The translations under genes and the position numbers were made by a program. Positions 51,128 through 64,000 of a stretch of 64,000 bases of DNA are shown here, piece by piece (the stretch's first letter is position 1; each line of letters begins with the position of its first letter). This stretch comes from Amoebidium appalachense (taxonomy: Eukaryota > Ichthyosporea), in NCBI GenBank assembly GCA_963693365.1, contig CAVNZM010000006.1, forward strand, positions 4,898,001 to 4,962,000. Direction: 5' to 3'. The notes under the pieces are model-generated. The model was not told the origin of the DNA and ran no database searches. It saw only the letters and a list, made by a program, of their open reading frames with translations.

Positions 51128-54100
51128 ATGCTCGGACACTGGGCCCCCAAAAGGGCCTCCCCCCCCGGGACACTCGACGATAAAATCAGCTACATACAAC
51201 AACAGACAAACAACCACACGTTTACAGTGATTTGCGAAACACAGTTTAAAAACCACCACAAATTCAACTCTACATTGGTCGACACATCCACACACCCCGG
51301 TTACGCGAAAAACCGAGGCATTATTGTACTTGCCGCACCACACGTGAGAGTGAAGTGCAAACCGGTAGCAAAAACGGAATTCTCGGTTTCTATAGAGTTT
51401 CTTTCTAATGTTTTTACTTTTGTATATTACCCACCATCTATGTCGGTTGTCGAATTGACTCACGAGTTGTCACAGTTACCAATGTCCACTGTTATTTTAG
51501 GTGATTTTAACACGCGACTCCACCACACAGACACACTGCAAGTGAGTGTCGGGTACCCATCTAAGCCCCCGGAGCGTGCTATCCCTTTAGCAAGGTATGT
51601 CCAAAGTCACACTTTGCGGTTCCCTCAAATATCCCATGCCCACAACACCGACTGGGGAGTGGCCTTTTGGCCATCAACCATGTCAAAACTCTCTCTCCCT
51701 CCTAACCTCTCTAGGTCATCTGACCACTCTCCTATCCTTTTCCTACCTAAGATCTCCCTTGATCTGCTCCCCCCTCCCCCTCCCACCTTTCGCCTCCGTC
51801 TATCCCAGCTTAAGTCACAGTGGGGTAGAGTTGATGTATGTGTATGCTATGCTACGAAACACCCTATATATATGCGCCTATTAGAATCTGCACAAGCCAG
51901 GCCAGATTCACATCTCGTACTAGATACATGCACTAACTTTATTGTTGATGATTTGATAGATCTCGGTGATTATGCTGGCGGTGGTAGGAAGGAATATCCC
52001 GATGCTCTCTTGTTACCAAACACCACTCCCGCTAGACTAGGTGAACCCCTGTCTCAAAAGGAAAGCTTGCGCCGGCTTGCTAGTATGAATCGATTTGGCC
52101 CCCCTGCTCGTATTATTGGTGATACCACTGGAGACCCCCTCATAGACTCTGATAAGTATTTCTCGGAACTGTTTAAAGATAGGACCCCCGCTCAGAAACC
52201 TATTGTGTGGCCTGTAGACCCATCTATCCCCATAGAATCGATCCTCCCCTTTTTCAGTCCCGATGCCATATGGTCTGTGATATCTAGTTATAGCTCTAGT
52301 AAGTCTTGTGGACCTGATGGACTCCCTGCTGGGTTTCTTAAAATCCTTGTTCCCTCCTACCCACAAAAGGAAAGTGATCGTGCTATTAAACCTGATCTTA
52401 CTATCATGTTAAGCTCTCTCTTTTCTTGGTGTGTTAAATGTGGACATGTCCCGTCATCTTGGTTAGATACCTTAGTGATCCCCATAGTTAAGAAGGACTC
52501 TGAGGGCCCCATATCATCCTTTCGCCCCATTACACTAACCCAGGTTGTTCGTAGATTCTTTGAAGCTTGCTTACTTAGGTTATTTGCACATCACCCTAGG
52601 TTTCAATCTATTCTTCACATACACCCATGCCAATCCGCTTTTCGTAAAAACAATTCATGTTATGTTCAAATAATGGCACTGCACGATTCTATGCAAGTTG
52701 GTGCACAATATGTTGGCTTTATTGATTGGAAAACTGCTTACGATTCTGTCTCCCCTGGTCTCCTATGGGAAAAGCTTGCTGCACGGGGTGTACCACACTG
52801 CATTGGTGTTCTGTTAGAAGCACTCTTGTCTCAAACCTATGGTAGAGCTGTGGTTAATGGGCATCTTTCATATGGTTTTGCTCGTACTAGAGGTCTCTTG
52901 CAGGGTTCATTGCTTAGCCCCTTTTTGTTTAACCTATTTATAGATGATTTGGCTGTCAAGATTTACGCCGAAAACGATGACCCTATTAATAACTTTCCGC
53001 CTGCACTTCTCTATGCTGATGATCTGTCCCTCCTTGCCCGTACCCCTAGACGCCTGCAAAGATTGTTCGATGTAGTGTCAGAGTGGTGCAAGGCAAACCT
53101 TATGATCCTTAACATAGACAAATGTGGTGTTCTTGTACCTGATATAGCTAACAATTTACACACATTTACATTATCATCTAAACCTGTACCTATAGTTCCA
53201 GAATACAAATATCTTGGTGTTCCGGTTGATTCTGTTGGTGTTATGTTTCCCCATATGGTCGAAAAGAGGGTAGAGTTGGCTCGTAAGCGGTTAGCTTTCT
53301 TCTCGGCTAATATTTTTAAAGACACACCCCTCCATCCTTCTATTAGACTTACATTTATTCGCACTTTTGTCTTCCCGGCATGTGAATATGGTTTACCCCT
53401 TCTCGCCGCTTGGATCAAGAAAGAGAGAACTAGAGCGCTTAAACCCTTGGCAAATTTCCTTGAAGCAGAAGTTGCCTCCTTTCTATCTAACAACTGTTGT
53501 AAACCTGGGCCTGTAACGCTCTCGATATATGGTCTGGTCCCAATAGCTGCTAGAGTATCCTATCTCGCGCTGAAATTCAATAAGCACATAAGCCGCTTAA
53601 AGAAGTATTTGCCCTCCCACCCTCTCTTCTCTATCCGACCTGTCCCCTCCTCACCTCTCCCCTCTTTCCTCCCCTCTCTCTCCCCTTCTCCCCTGGGCAC
53701 AAATACAAATAAACCCCGCAATAGTGTGTGTGTGACTTTGGACTGCCACTTACTTATTAAACATGTACACAATCACAAGATAATCACGCAATATAACAAA
53801 TGGAAAAAGATACCACACGACACTAGACCCGATGAAAGCATACACCTTGAAAAACTAAGCCTTATGTCTCGTTTTATATATACTGACCGCCTCAACCATA
53901 TTGCCAAATATGGCACTCGCAAGTGTATAACACCTAAATACATATTACCTTCCTGTAGAACTGGTCTTTCTCTAGCTGATGGCATTATTGATCAATTACC
54001 ACGCTTTTACTGTACACGTGCTATACAGTGGAGATCTAATAAGTATAAGGTGGCATCATTTGCATGCCCAAACAACACACACACACACCAGTTTAACCGG

Positions 54101-54295
54101 TCATGTATCGCCAAATGTAGTTTGATAGACCACATAATACCGCAACACACACACGTCACATTCACAACAGACACCCAGAAAGATAGCCTACCTGTAAATT
54201 ACAACATCCTTGATTTTATACTAAACACGCGTAACTACGACCTGTTTATTAGATGTATTGATTGGCTTGAGAAACACATCACTACAAAATTATAG
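51128..54295 (+). CDS. Non-LTR retrotransposon protein: APE-type endonuclease plus reverse transcriptase, uninterrupted
   Basis: The first ATG (51128) opens a frame of 1055 codons; the same frame extends upstream to about 51002 without an ATG. The N-terminal third looks like an APE-type endonuclease: VICETQ, VILGDFNTRL and SDHSPI supply the Glu, Asp/Asn and Asp-His positions, but the usual N-terminal Asn motif is not evident, so part of the domain may lie upstream. The reverse transcriptase follows, with FRPITLT, FIDWKTAYDSV, GLLQGSLLSPFLFN and LLYADDLSLLA, which holds the catalytic Asp pair. Such proteins nick the target and copy their own RNA in place. No LTRs or integrase are present. A long intact frame suggests recent insertion. 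It lies about 0.4 kb upstream of pseudogene D. I cannot place it in a named clade. Confidence 0.9.
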   Translation: MLGHWAPKRASPPGTLDDKISYIQQQTNNHTFTVICETQFKNHHKFNSTLVDTSTHPGYAKNRGIIVLAAPHVRVKCKPVAKTEFSVSIEFLSNVFTFVYYPPSMSVVELTHELSQLPMSTVILGDFNTRLHHTDTLQVSVGYPSKPPERAIPLARYVQSHTLRFPQISHAHNTDWGVAFWPSTMSKLSLPPNLSRSSDHSPILFLPKISLDLLPPPPPTFRLRLSQLKSQWGRVDVCVCYATKHPIYMRLLESAQARPDSHLVLDTCTNFIVDDLIDLGDYAGGGRKEYPDALLLPNTTPARLGEPLSQKESLRRLASMNRFGPPARIIGDTTGDPLIDSDKYFSELFKDRTPAQKPIVWPVDPSIPIESILPFFSPDAIWSVISSYSSSKSCGPDGLPAGFLKILVPSYPQKESDRAIKPDLTIMLSSLFSWCVKCGHVPSSWLDTLVIPIVKKDSEGPISSFRPITLTQVVRRFFEACLLRLFAHHPRFQSILHIHPCQSAFRKNNSCYVQIMALHDSMQVGAQYVGFIDWKTAYDSVSPGLLWEKLAARGVPHCIGVLLEALLSQTYGRAVVNGHLSYGFARTRGLLQGSLLSPFLFNLFIDDLAVKIYAENDDPINNFPPALLYADDLSLLARTPRRLQRLFDVVSEWCKANLMILNIDKCGVLVPDIANNLHTFTLSSKPVPIVPEYKYLGVPVDSVGVMFPHMVEKRVELARKRLAFFSANIFKDTPLHPSIRLTFIRTFVFPACEYGLPLLAAWIKKERTRALKPLANFLEAEVASFLSNNCCKPGPVTLSIYGLVPIAARVSYLALKFNKHISRLKKYLPSHPLFSIRPVPSSPLPSFLPSLSPSPLGTNTNKPRNSVCVTLDCHLLIKHVHNHKIITQYNKWKKIPHDTRPDESIHLEKLSLMSRFIYTDRLNHIAKYGTRKCITPKYILPSCRTGLSLADGIIDQLPRFYCTRAIQWRSNKYKVASFACPNNTHTHQFNRSCIAKCSLIDHIIPQHTHVTFTTDTQKDSLPVNYNILDFILNTRNYDLFIRCIDWLEKHITTKL

Positions 54296-54303
54296 CGCAC
54301 GCG

Positions 54304-54335
<32 letters not shown>

Positions 54336-54415
54336 CACACACAACCAGCTGATACCGAGTGTCCCGAGGGGAGCCCCTTTAAAAAAAATAAAAAAAAAAA
54401 AAAAAAAAAAAAAAA
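54296..54415 (+). mobile_element. 3' end of the non-LTR element: CA-rich UTR and poly(A) tail
   Basis: After the stop codon come interrupted CA repeats (54299-54342), a short unique segment with the hairpin-forming GTGTCCCGAGGGGAGCCCC, and an A-rich tail (54382-54415). A short 3' UTR ending in poly(A) is typical of APE-type non-LTR elements. I find no clear target-site duplication. Confidence 0.75.
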
Positions 54416-55240
54416 CGGGGAACCCCAACTAATTGATTTCTCCTTGTAGTCTTTATGGTGTCTCGTAGAGAAAGTAAACCCTGATATATAGTCACCACCC
54501 GACATCTATGTACGTGATCATGATATACCGCTGAGGGGATATTCCGAGCAAACCCCCCCCCCCCTACCTGAGACTGGTTCTCTTTGCCTCGAGTAAACAG
54601 CGTAAACCCCGACACTATTTCATCTCGAGTACTTTCATTTTCTGTCTGACGACGTCAATATTACTTCAACACTCTGCCGCTACAGACACACATTCTACCA
54701 TAAAGGTTGGCACCAAAAAATGGGCTCCCCTAACCTGCCGCGTGGGCTAATTGCTTTAATCATCGGAATCTTATCATAGTCAGTTTCCGCGACAGTGCCC
54801 AAAGTCGACGTCGTAGTGGAAAATGAACTGGCCGGGACGCATGGGGACAGTATGCAAACAGACTGTGCAGCACGCCAGAAATAGACCAGGCCGATACGGT
54901 GCATGGCAGCTGCTGGTGACGGTCTACTGCCGGTGGTTTTGGCGGTGGACGAAAAAGAAATCCCTTAGGGTCGGAGCCACTGGACCTTCCTCTAAGGGGC
55001 ACAGCGAAATATGCCGTGTTACCGAGGGAGCAGTTAAAGAACGGGTGGGAAGATGCACACATTACGCTGCGCACAGTGGTCATGTGGAATCCATTCACTA
55101 GGCCGGGCACGGAACCCTTCCAGAGGGAAATGGTCAAACTGCTTCAGGTGTGGACATGTTACTCCCCGACCCCTACACACACACACGCACACACACACAC
55201 ACGCGCGCGCACGCGCGCACACACCCACACACACGCACAC

Positions 55241-55278
<38 letters not shown>

Positions 55279-55358
55279 ACAATATCTGCACACACGCGCG
55301 CACGCGTGCGTTTGCGCCCCTGATCATAGTACCTGTCCTCTCTCTCTCTCTCTCTCTC

Positions 55359-55393
<35 letters not shown>

Positions 55394-55469
55394 ATGCAAC
55401 CGGGCATGGTTGCTCTGTGTCGTGCATCTGTAAGCACATACCCTTTTTTCGCTGCACTGCATTAGTTTG

Positions 55470-55780
55470 CACACACATCTTCACCGTTTCGCTCACCTTG
55501 CTTGCATAAGCAACCCTGCTCGTCTTTGATCAAGACGGGTTGACCTGCCCAAGTTCAGTTGATGCTGCTGTCTGAGTTGGAGCGTCGTATATACGCGGGC
55601 TAAGGGGTCGAAACTCAGACGCAATTGATGACTTGGGTCCTCCCTGAGGATGGGCTCTGCTTATGACGTATACTGTGCACATGGCTGATGTTGCATACTT
55701 GAATGTTTGCCTTTGTATGTGTCCTGCACCATGCTTCTCGTCGTGTATGCGTACTTCGTACCGTGTTCCGCATTCAAACC
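55470..55780 (+). repeat. Dispersed repeat with C-tract end, long copy in pseudogene D
   Basis: Nearly identical over about 310 bp to 12683-12992 and running into a C-tract. It sits 36 nt before exon 8 of pseudogene D in sense orientation, matching the position of the copy at 22760-22872 in gene A. Confidence 0.85.
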
Positions 55781-56038
55781 CCCCCCCCCCCCCCCTCCCC
55801 CCGGCACGCTTGCAGGTCTCTTGAGGGCTACACCCGGTCATATTCCATCCCCGCCCTTACAGCCTGGGTGTCCGTGACGTCACCTGCCTTTTTGGGCGTT
55901 GCTATTTTTAGCATGCTGGTGGTGGGGGGGGCCTGCGGCATCTCTTTCCAGATCTACAAAGTGCCCAGTCAGTACCAGGAGGCTAAGCTCATAGCAGTCA
56001 TAGTCTACCTGACAGGTGGGGAACATACCTCTTCCCCC

Positions 56039-56166
56039 CCGATGACGTGGGCCCCCCCTGAGGATGGGCTCTGCTTATTATGCATACTCTTTATGTATGG
56101 CTTGCATTCTGCATCGTGTTATCCGTTTGTTCTTGTGTACTTCGTACTTTTTGACGCATTCAAACC
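56039..56166 (+). repeat. Short dispersed repeat with C-tract end, second copy in pseudogene D
   Basis: It carries the core GAGGATGGGCTCTGCTTAT and an end with TTGACGCATTCAAAC followed by C's. It begins 24 nt after the donor of exon 8 (56016), and is followed by CA arrays (56174-56590). Confidence 0.85.
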
Positions 56167-56412
56167 CCCCCCGCCCACCCACCCACACACACACACACAC
56201 ACCACCACCACTTAACACAACACACATACAGATAGAGACACACACCCACCCACACACACACACACACCTAACCCAGCCCCCCCTAACGTCTCCTCCCCTC
56301 TCCTCTCCCCCCCCCCCCCCCCACACACACACACACACGCACACACATGCACACACAGCCCAGGTCTCTTCCTCTCCCCTCCCCCTCCCCTCCCACATAT
56401 ACACACACAAAT

Positions 56413-56415
56413 ACA

Positions 56416-56500
<85 letters not shown>

Positions 56501-56527
56501 GCTCACAAACGCACACAAACATAACAC

Positions 56528-56577
<50 letters not shown>

Positions 56578-56592
56578 TACACACACACACCA
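56413..56592. repeat. CA array in pseudogene D
   Basis: Two CA blocks (about 38 and 24 units) separated by AATCGCTCACAAACGCACA-type sequence, followed by an A-run. Intronic. Confidence 0.9.
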
Positions 56593-56695
56593 AAAAAAAA
56601 AACACAAAACACACAGAACATACTAACACAGCCCCGGAGGGCTTCGAGAAACAGAGGGAGCCACAGCCAAAAAACAAAAATACGGGGGGGAGGAA

Positions 56696-56729
<34 letters not shown>

Positions 56730-57391
56730 GGAAGAGAGGAAAGAAAAAAACAGGGAATTACACATATATTGCAGTTCAAACACACGTTGGTGTATTGTTT
56801 AGCCCGACATGCTCACCACCAATGTTGATATCAAACGAACCTATACCTACCGATCATAGCCATTATCTCTCACTCCAAAATTTCCCATTGAACCCCCCCA
56901 GGGCTGCTGTGTGTGTGCATCGGGCCGATGGTGGCTGCCGTCGACAGCGCCGCCGCCCGCTACTCCCTCGTTTCTGTCTCACTCTTTCTTGGCATCACCG
57001 TGGCCGTGTGCGTTATGTTTGTGCCCAAATTGCAATCGCGCATGGGCCAGGCGAAAAACCAGATCTCAAAGCAGATAACAAAGTGTATGTCTATCGATAA
57101 GCTTCCATCGAGGGGCCTATCAGAGAGGGGGGGGTTAAACCGTAAAAGTGGCTCCGAAGGAAATGTGATTTTATCGGGGGCTGCAGATGTGCTGATTCGA
57201 CACGGTAAGTATCCCCTTGCTTGCTCGAAAAATCATAGGCCGCCCGCTCCGGACCCTCCCCACCTTTTCCCCCGAACCCTTTCCTGGGCAAATAAAAACA
57301 CAAACCAAATCATGTTTCCCCTTCACGCTTAGCGCATCATTGCTGGGAAAAGAGAATTAAAAAGAAGCATCGACCTTTAACAAGAGGGGGG

Positions 57392-57406
57392 GGGGGGGGG
57401 GGGGAT

Positions 57407-57437
<31 letters not shown>

Positions 57438-57575
57438 CAGAGAGAGAGAGAGAAGGGGGGGGGGGGGGGGGGGGGGAGAGAGAGAGAGAGAGAGAGAGAG
57501 ACGGGGGTGGGGGAGAGGGAAGGGGGGGGGGAGAGAGAGAGAGAGAGGGAGGGGGAGAGAGAGAGAGAGAGAGAA
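57392..57575. repeat. GA-rich and G-run tract in pseudogene D last intron
   Basis: Alternating G-runs and (GA)n blocks, with a (GACA)n block around 57424. Entirely purine-rich on the plus strand, so a triplex- or quadruplex-prone stretch. Confidence 0.85.
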
Positions 57576-58054
57576 GAGAGGGATGGGGGGTGGGAGAACA
57601 TTCGCGATGTGATGAACATGCAGATGCCTTCTGCCTAGTAACGGAGAGGTGGGTAGGACTGCAAAGGGGGGGGGGAGAAGGCCGAGAAAGGTGGGCATGT
57701 GTGTGGGTGACGGTGACTGGGGAGGGGATCTCAAAGAGCAATGGGTAGACTGACCTTAAATTTGCGACTTTCTCAGTGAATGCAAAGTCGACCAAGGCAA
57801 CAAAAGGTCTCCAAATAGGAGCTGGGGGGGATTCAATTGAGTCGGACCCCCCCGGACACAGCGCAATTCTGAGCTATCACAGCCAGGGATCGTCTTTTGT
57901 GCCTGAAATCTCAGATTTGGAGGAGCTTATGCGAGAGGTCGAGGAATTGGAAAAAACTGAGCAACAATTGGTCGAAATGGCGGACGAAAGGGAGACGACG
58001 CTTTTGGCCCTGGCAGCTGAAAGGGGCGCACCAATGGATCTCCTGAACGTTTAG

Positions 58055-58234
58055 CCTTTTTTGGTAGGGGTCGAACTGAGATTTTGGTCTCCCCCCTCCC
58101 CCCCCCCCCGGCCCCCTTTTTTTTATAATTTTTTTTTATTTTAGTAGTGCCAAACACTAGGCAGTAACACGTCTTTGTGAATCTGATAGCCGGGGTGAAA
58201 TGGGTAGGGGCTTTTTCTCCCGAACTAGTGATAG

Positions 58235-58265
<31 letters not shown>

Positions 58266-59178
58266 TTTTTTTTGCTCTTTCATATTGCCCGGGGGTGGAG
58301 AGGGAGAGGGGGCATATAAGGTCTGTACGTGATCTTGATGGATATTATGCACGTATGATACAGGATCGTAAAATAGTTCACATTCTTGAGTTTAAATAAG
58401 AGGCTATATTTTGAACCCTTTACTACTCACACACACACTTGGACAATTTGAGAATATGGTCTGTTACCGCCCTGGTACAGTAGTTCTATACATGCATATC
58501 ATGACTGAGTATAATAAACACCAAACTTACATAGGGAGATACATACATATCTCCACACATCCACACACACACACACACACGTATGCATAATAATGCTATA
58601 GTGTATGTCTACACTACATATATCATAGCCGCAAAGAGCATATTAGTGCCTGTGTTTTTCACCTTGCCTGCTTACAGTACGTATGAAATGCTAACGATTT
58701 CACAAATAAACTCTCTTGGTGTCAATTTATCTGGCTGGCAGTGCAATGAACGCATACAGCTAAATACGTCATGCCCTTACAACAAATACCGTAACGGCGA
58801 AAATCATGGGAACTTCAGGAAAACGTACCGTGGGTACATCCATACGTGTGTGCGGAGGACTGTGGCTGAGGAGCCTCGGAAGAGCCCCCCCCCCCCCCCC
58901 TTGTTGGAGCACTTTGGCTACTACCTAAGGGGGTCATTTTTGTTTGAAATATATTCTGCGTGTTTTTGTTGTGGGGGAGGGGAGGGGGGGGGGGGGGGGG
59001 GGGGGGGTTATGATACCCCCTGATGGTCGACTCTTTCTGCCACCACCCTACTCAAATCAGGGGTCAATGTGCCTTCTCCCCCCCCCCCCCCCTCCCCCCT
59101 TGGGTGGGTGTGTGTGTGTGGGGGGGGGGGGGGGGGGGGGGGGATTGGATGGAAAAGAGGAGCTGAGCTACTGCGGGG

Positions 59179-59214
<36 letters not shown>

Positions 59215-60236
59215 ATGTGTACATAGGTCATCCTGCCTGTGGGTGTAGGCGGAGCCAAGCGAAAGGCTGTAGCGCCTGCGGTGTGAGACGGGATAACCAA
59301 AGAAAAAATAAGATAACATATGCATACATAGATAGTATGCATAAACTGCTATCTCTCAGAGTCCTCTCACTCGTAATATCACGGTGACATATTTTCACGT
59401 GAATATGCTGGCATTGTGGAAGGTGAACATTGACAATCCGTGCTGCCTTGTTGCCTTTTTATGAGGGATATTTGTTGAGAAAATCCTGGTGTTTCTTGAG
59501 ACATCCAAGAGTTTATATGATTTTTTTTTTCTTTACTTCGCTTTACGTTTGACACTCGCTCCCACGGATCTGCACACAGCAATTTTTGCACGGCCTCACA
59601 TAGCCAAGTAGGTGAACACGTTCCATTGACAAGCCGAACCATAATTTATCAGATACCACCGTGTTAATTACTGTATATCTAAACTTTAATATATACCCAC
59701 CGATATCAAGAACACACCTACCATTGGATAGAGATCATGCATGCAGCAAGCGCTTTCAATTATGTACACATACAACCCCATCAGATTTATCTAGCTCTGA
59801 AACAAAGCGTCACTTTTGTGCCAATTTTAAAACTAACCCATATATATGCACGTATGGATCATAATGGCATCATTACACATGCAAATTTTGTACAGCCAAA
59901 ATGTAGTTGTCCAACCGTCATAGCCTCCATCTATGCCCCATTTGTGTCTATTTTTGTCGTTGATATGCGTACTATGTATGGCGATATCTGGTCATCACAA
60001 CCCCGTCGCAATATACATTTTTGAAACCACTAGTGAAATCTACAAGTGGAATGCATTTTACATGCTGTCCATCCATCCCCCTGTGTGTATTTTTTTCATC
60101 AACATTACAGTAATTGCTATGCATCTACTAACAAGGATTTTTTTATGAAAAGTTATGTACTCAATCCTACCTCTAACAAAACCATTTTCACACCATCATT
60201 TGGAAAAATCATAAATGTCTGCAGACCCTGTGGTCG
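58055..60236. other. Spacer between pseudogene D and the subtilase gene; no gene recognised
   Basis: It contains C/T-rich and CT tracts (58090-58268), C- and G-runs (58885-59210) and about 1 kb of AT-rich unique DNA (59210-60236). The transcription units on both sides converge here. Short open frames show no recognisable domain. Confidence 0.55.
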
Positions 60237-63618
<3,382 letters not shown>

Positions 63619-64000
63619 CTGTGGCTTGCTGTGTGTGTGTGGGGGGAGGGGGGTGGGGGGGATGGGGACGGGGAAGGGGGGGGGGGGGGGGGGGGGGTGG
63701 GGGGCGGGGGGAGGAGGGAGGGAGATGGGGGGGCGAGGGGGGGGGGGGGGAGGGGGGGGGGGATTGGTTAGAATGAGGAACACGTTAACAAATAGACAAC
63801 TACACGATGAGCTGAGGGTGTGAAGTGAATGGAAGTGAAGGCTGCGAGGGAGAAGGTTGGGGGGTGTGGGGTGGGTGTGGGTGTGTGTGTTTGTGGGGGG
63901 GGGGGGGGGGGGGGGTGGGGGGGGGGTTGGGGAGGGGGGGGAGGGGGGGGGGGGGGGGAGGGGGGCAGACGAGTAGGAAGGAACGATATGGAGGGTAACT
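63619..64000. other. Subtilase intron or upstream sequence, G-run-rich
   Basis: Apart from one ordinary stretch (63768-63860) this end of the window is G-runs and GT-rich sequence. The missing upstream subtilase exon with the catalytic Asp is not visible here. Confidence 0.6.

Larger units (their letters stand above)
54720..58054 (+). pseudogene. Gene D: internally deleted pseudogene related to gene A
   Basis: Four segments match gene A: exon 1 (54720-55147), exon 8 (55816-56015), exon 9 (56902-57204) and exon 10 (57777-58054). Nothing matching exons 2-7, which encode most of the ectodomain and helices 1-4, is present. Exon 1 starts with ATG but meets TAG at 54777-54779 inside the signal peptide. 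It also has a net 13-nt deletion after the LAG region and +1/-1 shifts further on, although its 3' part stays close to gene A up to the donor at 55148. Exons 8-10 keep frame, phases and splice sites, and exon 8 is almost identical to that of gene A, flanks included. The tail contains the heptad-like EELMREVEELEKTEQQL. A dispersed repeat occupies the place where the missing exons would be. Confidence 0.85.

Overview
The window is nuclear DNA from a eukaryote with long, repeat-packed spliceosomal introns (GT-AG). It contains animal-type versions of several genes: a mitochondrial AK3-type adenylate kinase, an APE1-type AP endonuclease, class C (GABA-B-like) receptors, and a subtilase carrying EGF repeats. 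My best guess is a unicellular relative of animals, for example an ichthyosporean or similar holozoan. That is inference from gene content only. The non-coding DNA is unusual: C or G runs of 20-65 nt, very long CA/GT arrays, minisatellites and short dispersed elements fill almost every intron and spacer.

Layout. 1-3003: spacer with a long near-perfect hairpin (220-288) and a CCAAT cluster. 3004-5633 (+): intact four-exon adenylate kinase. 7943-18492 (+): AP endonuclease, eight well supported exons from 11336 plus two candidate N-terminal exons. 20218-30939 (-): gene A, an intact ten-exon receptor. 34732-39507 (+): gene B, a four-exon receptor with one apparent single-base frameshift. 40613-46824 (-): gene C, a decayed relative of B. 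51128-54415 (+): non-LTR retrotransposon with an uninterrupted endonuclease/reverse transcriptase ORF and poly(A) tail. 54720-58054 (+): gene D, an internally deleted relative of A. 60237-63618 (-): 3' part of a secreted subtilase with five EGF repeats, whose 5' end is outside the window.

The central 38 kb is the most interesting part. Genes A, B, C and D all encode the same architecture: signal peptide, an ectodomain resembling a bacterial sugar-type solute-binding protein, seven membrane helices, and a C-terminal coiled-coil-like tail. Their order and strands (A minus, B plus, C minus, D plus), with A most like D and B most like C, are what an inverted duplication of one head-to-head A/B pair would give. 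The axis lies near 40.06 kb. One half (A-B) is almost intact. The other half (C-D) is decaying: C has lost its start codon, a splice donor and its frame three times; D has a stop in its signal peptide, frameshifts and no exons 2-7.

Two further patterns run through the window. Long C-tracts on the transcript strand begin within a few to about thirty nucleotides of roughly half of the 5' splice sites. A family of short dispersed repeats always ends in a C-tract at the same end. A second family, with terminal inverted repeats, is present as two opposite-facing 0.48-kb copies.
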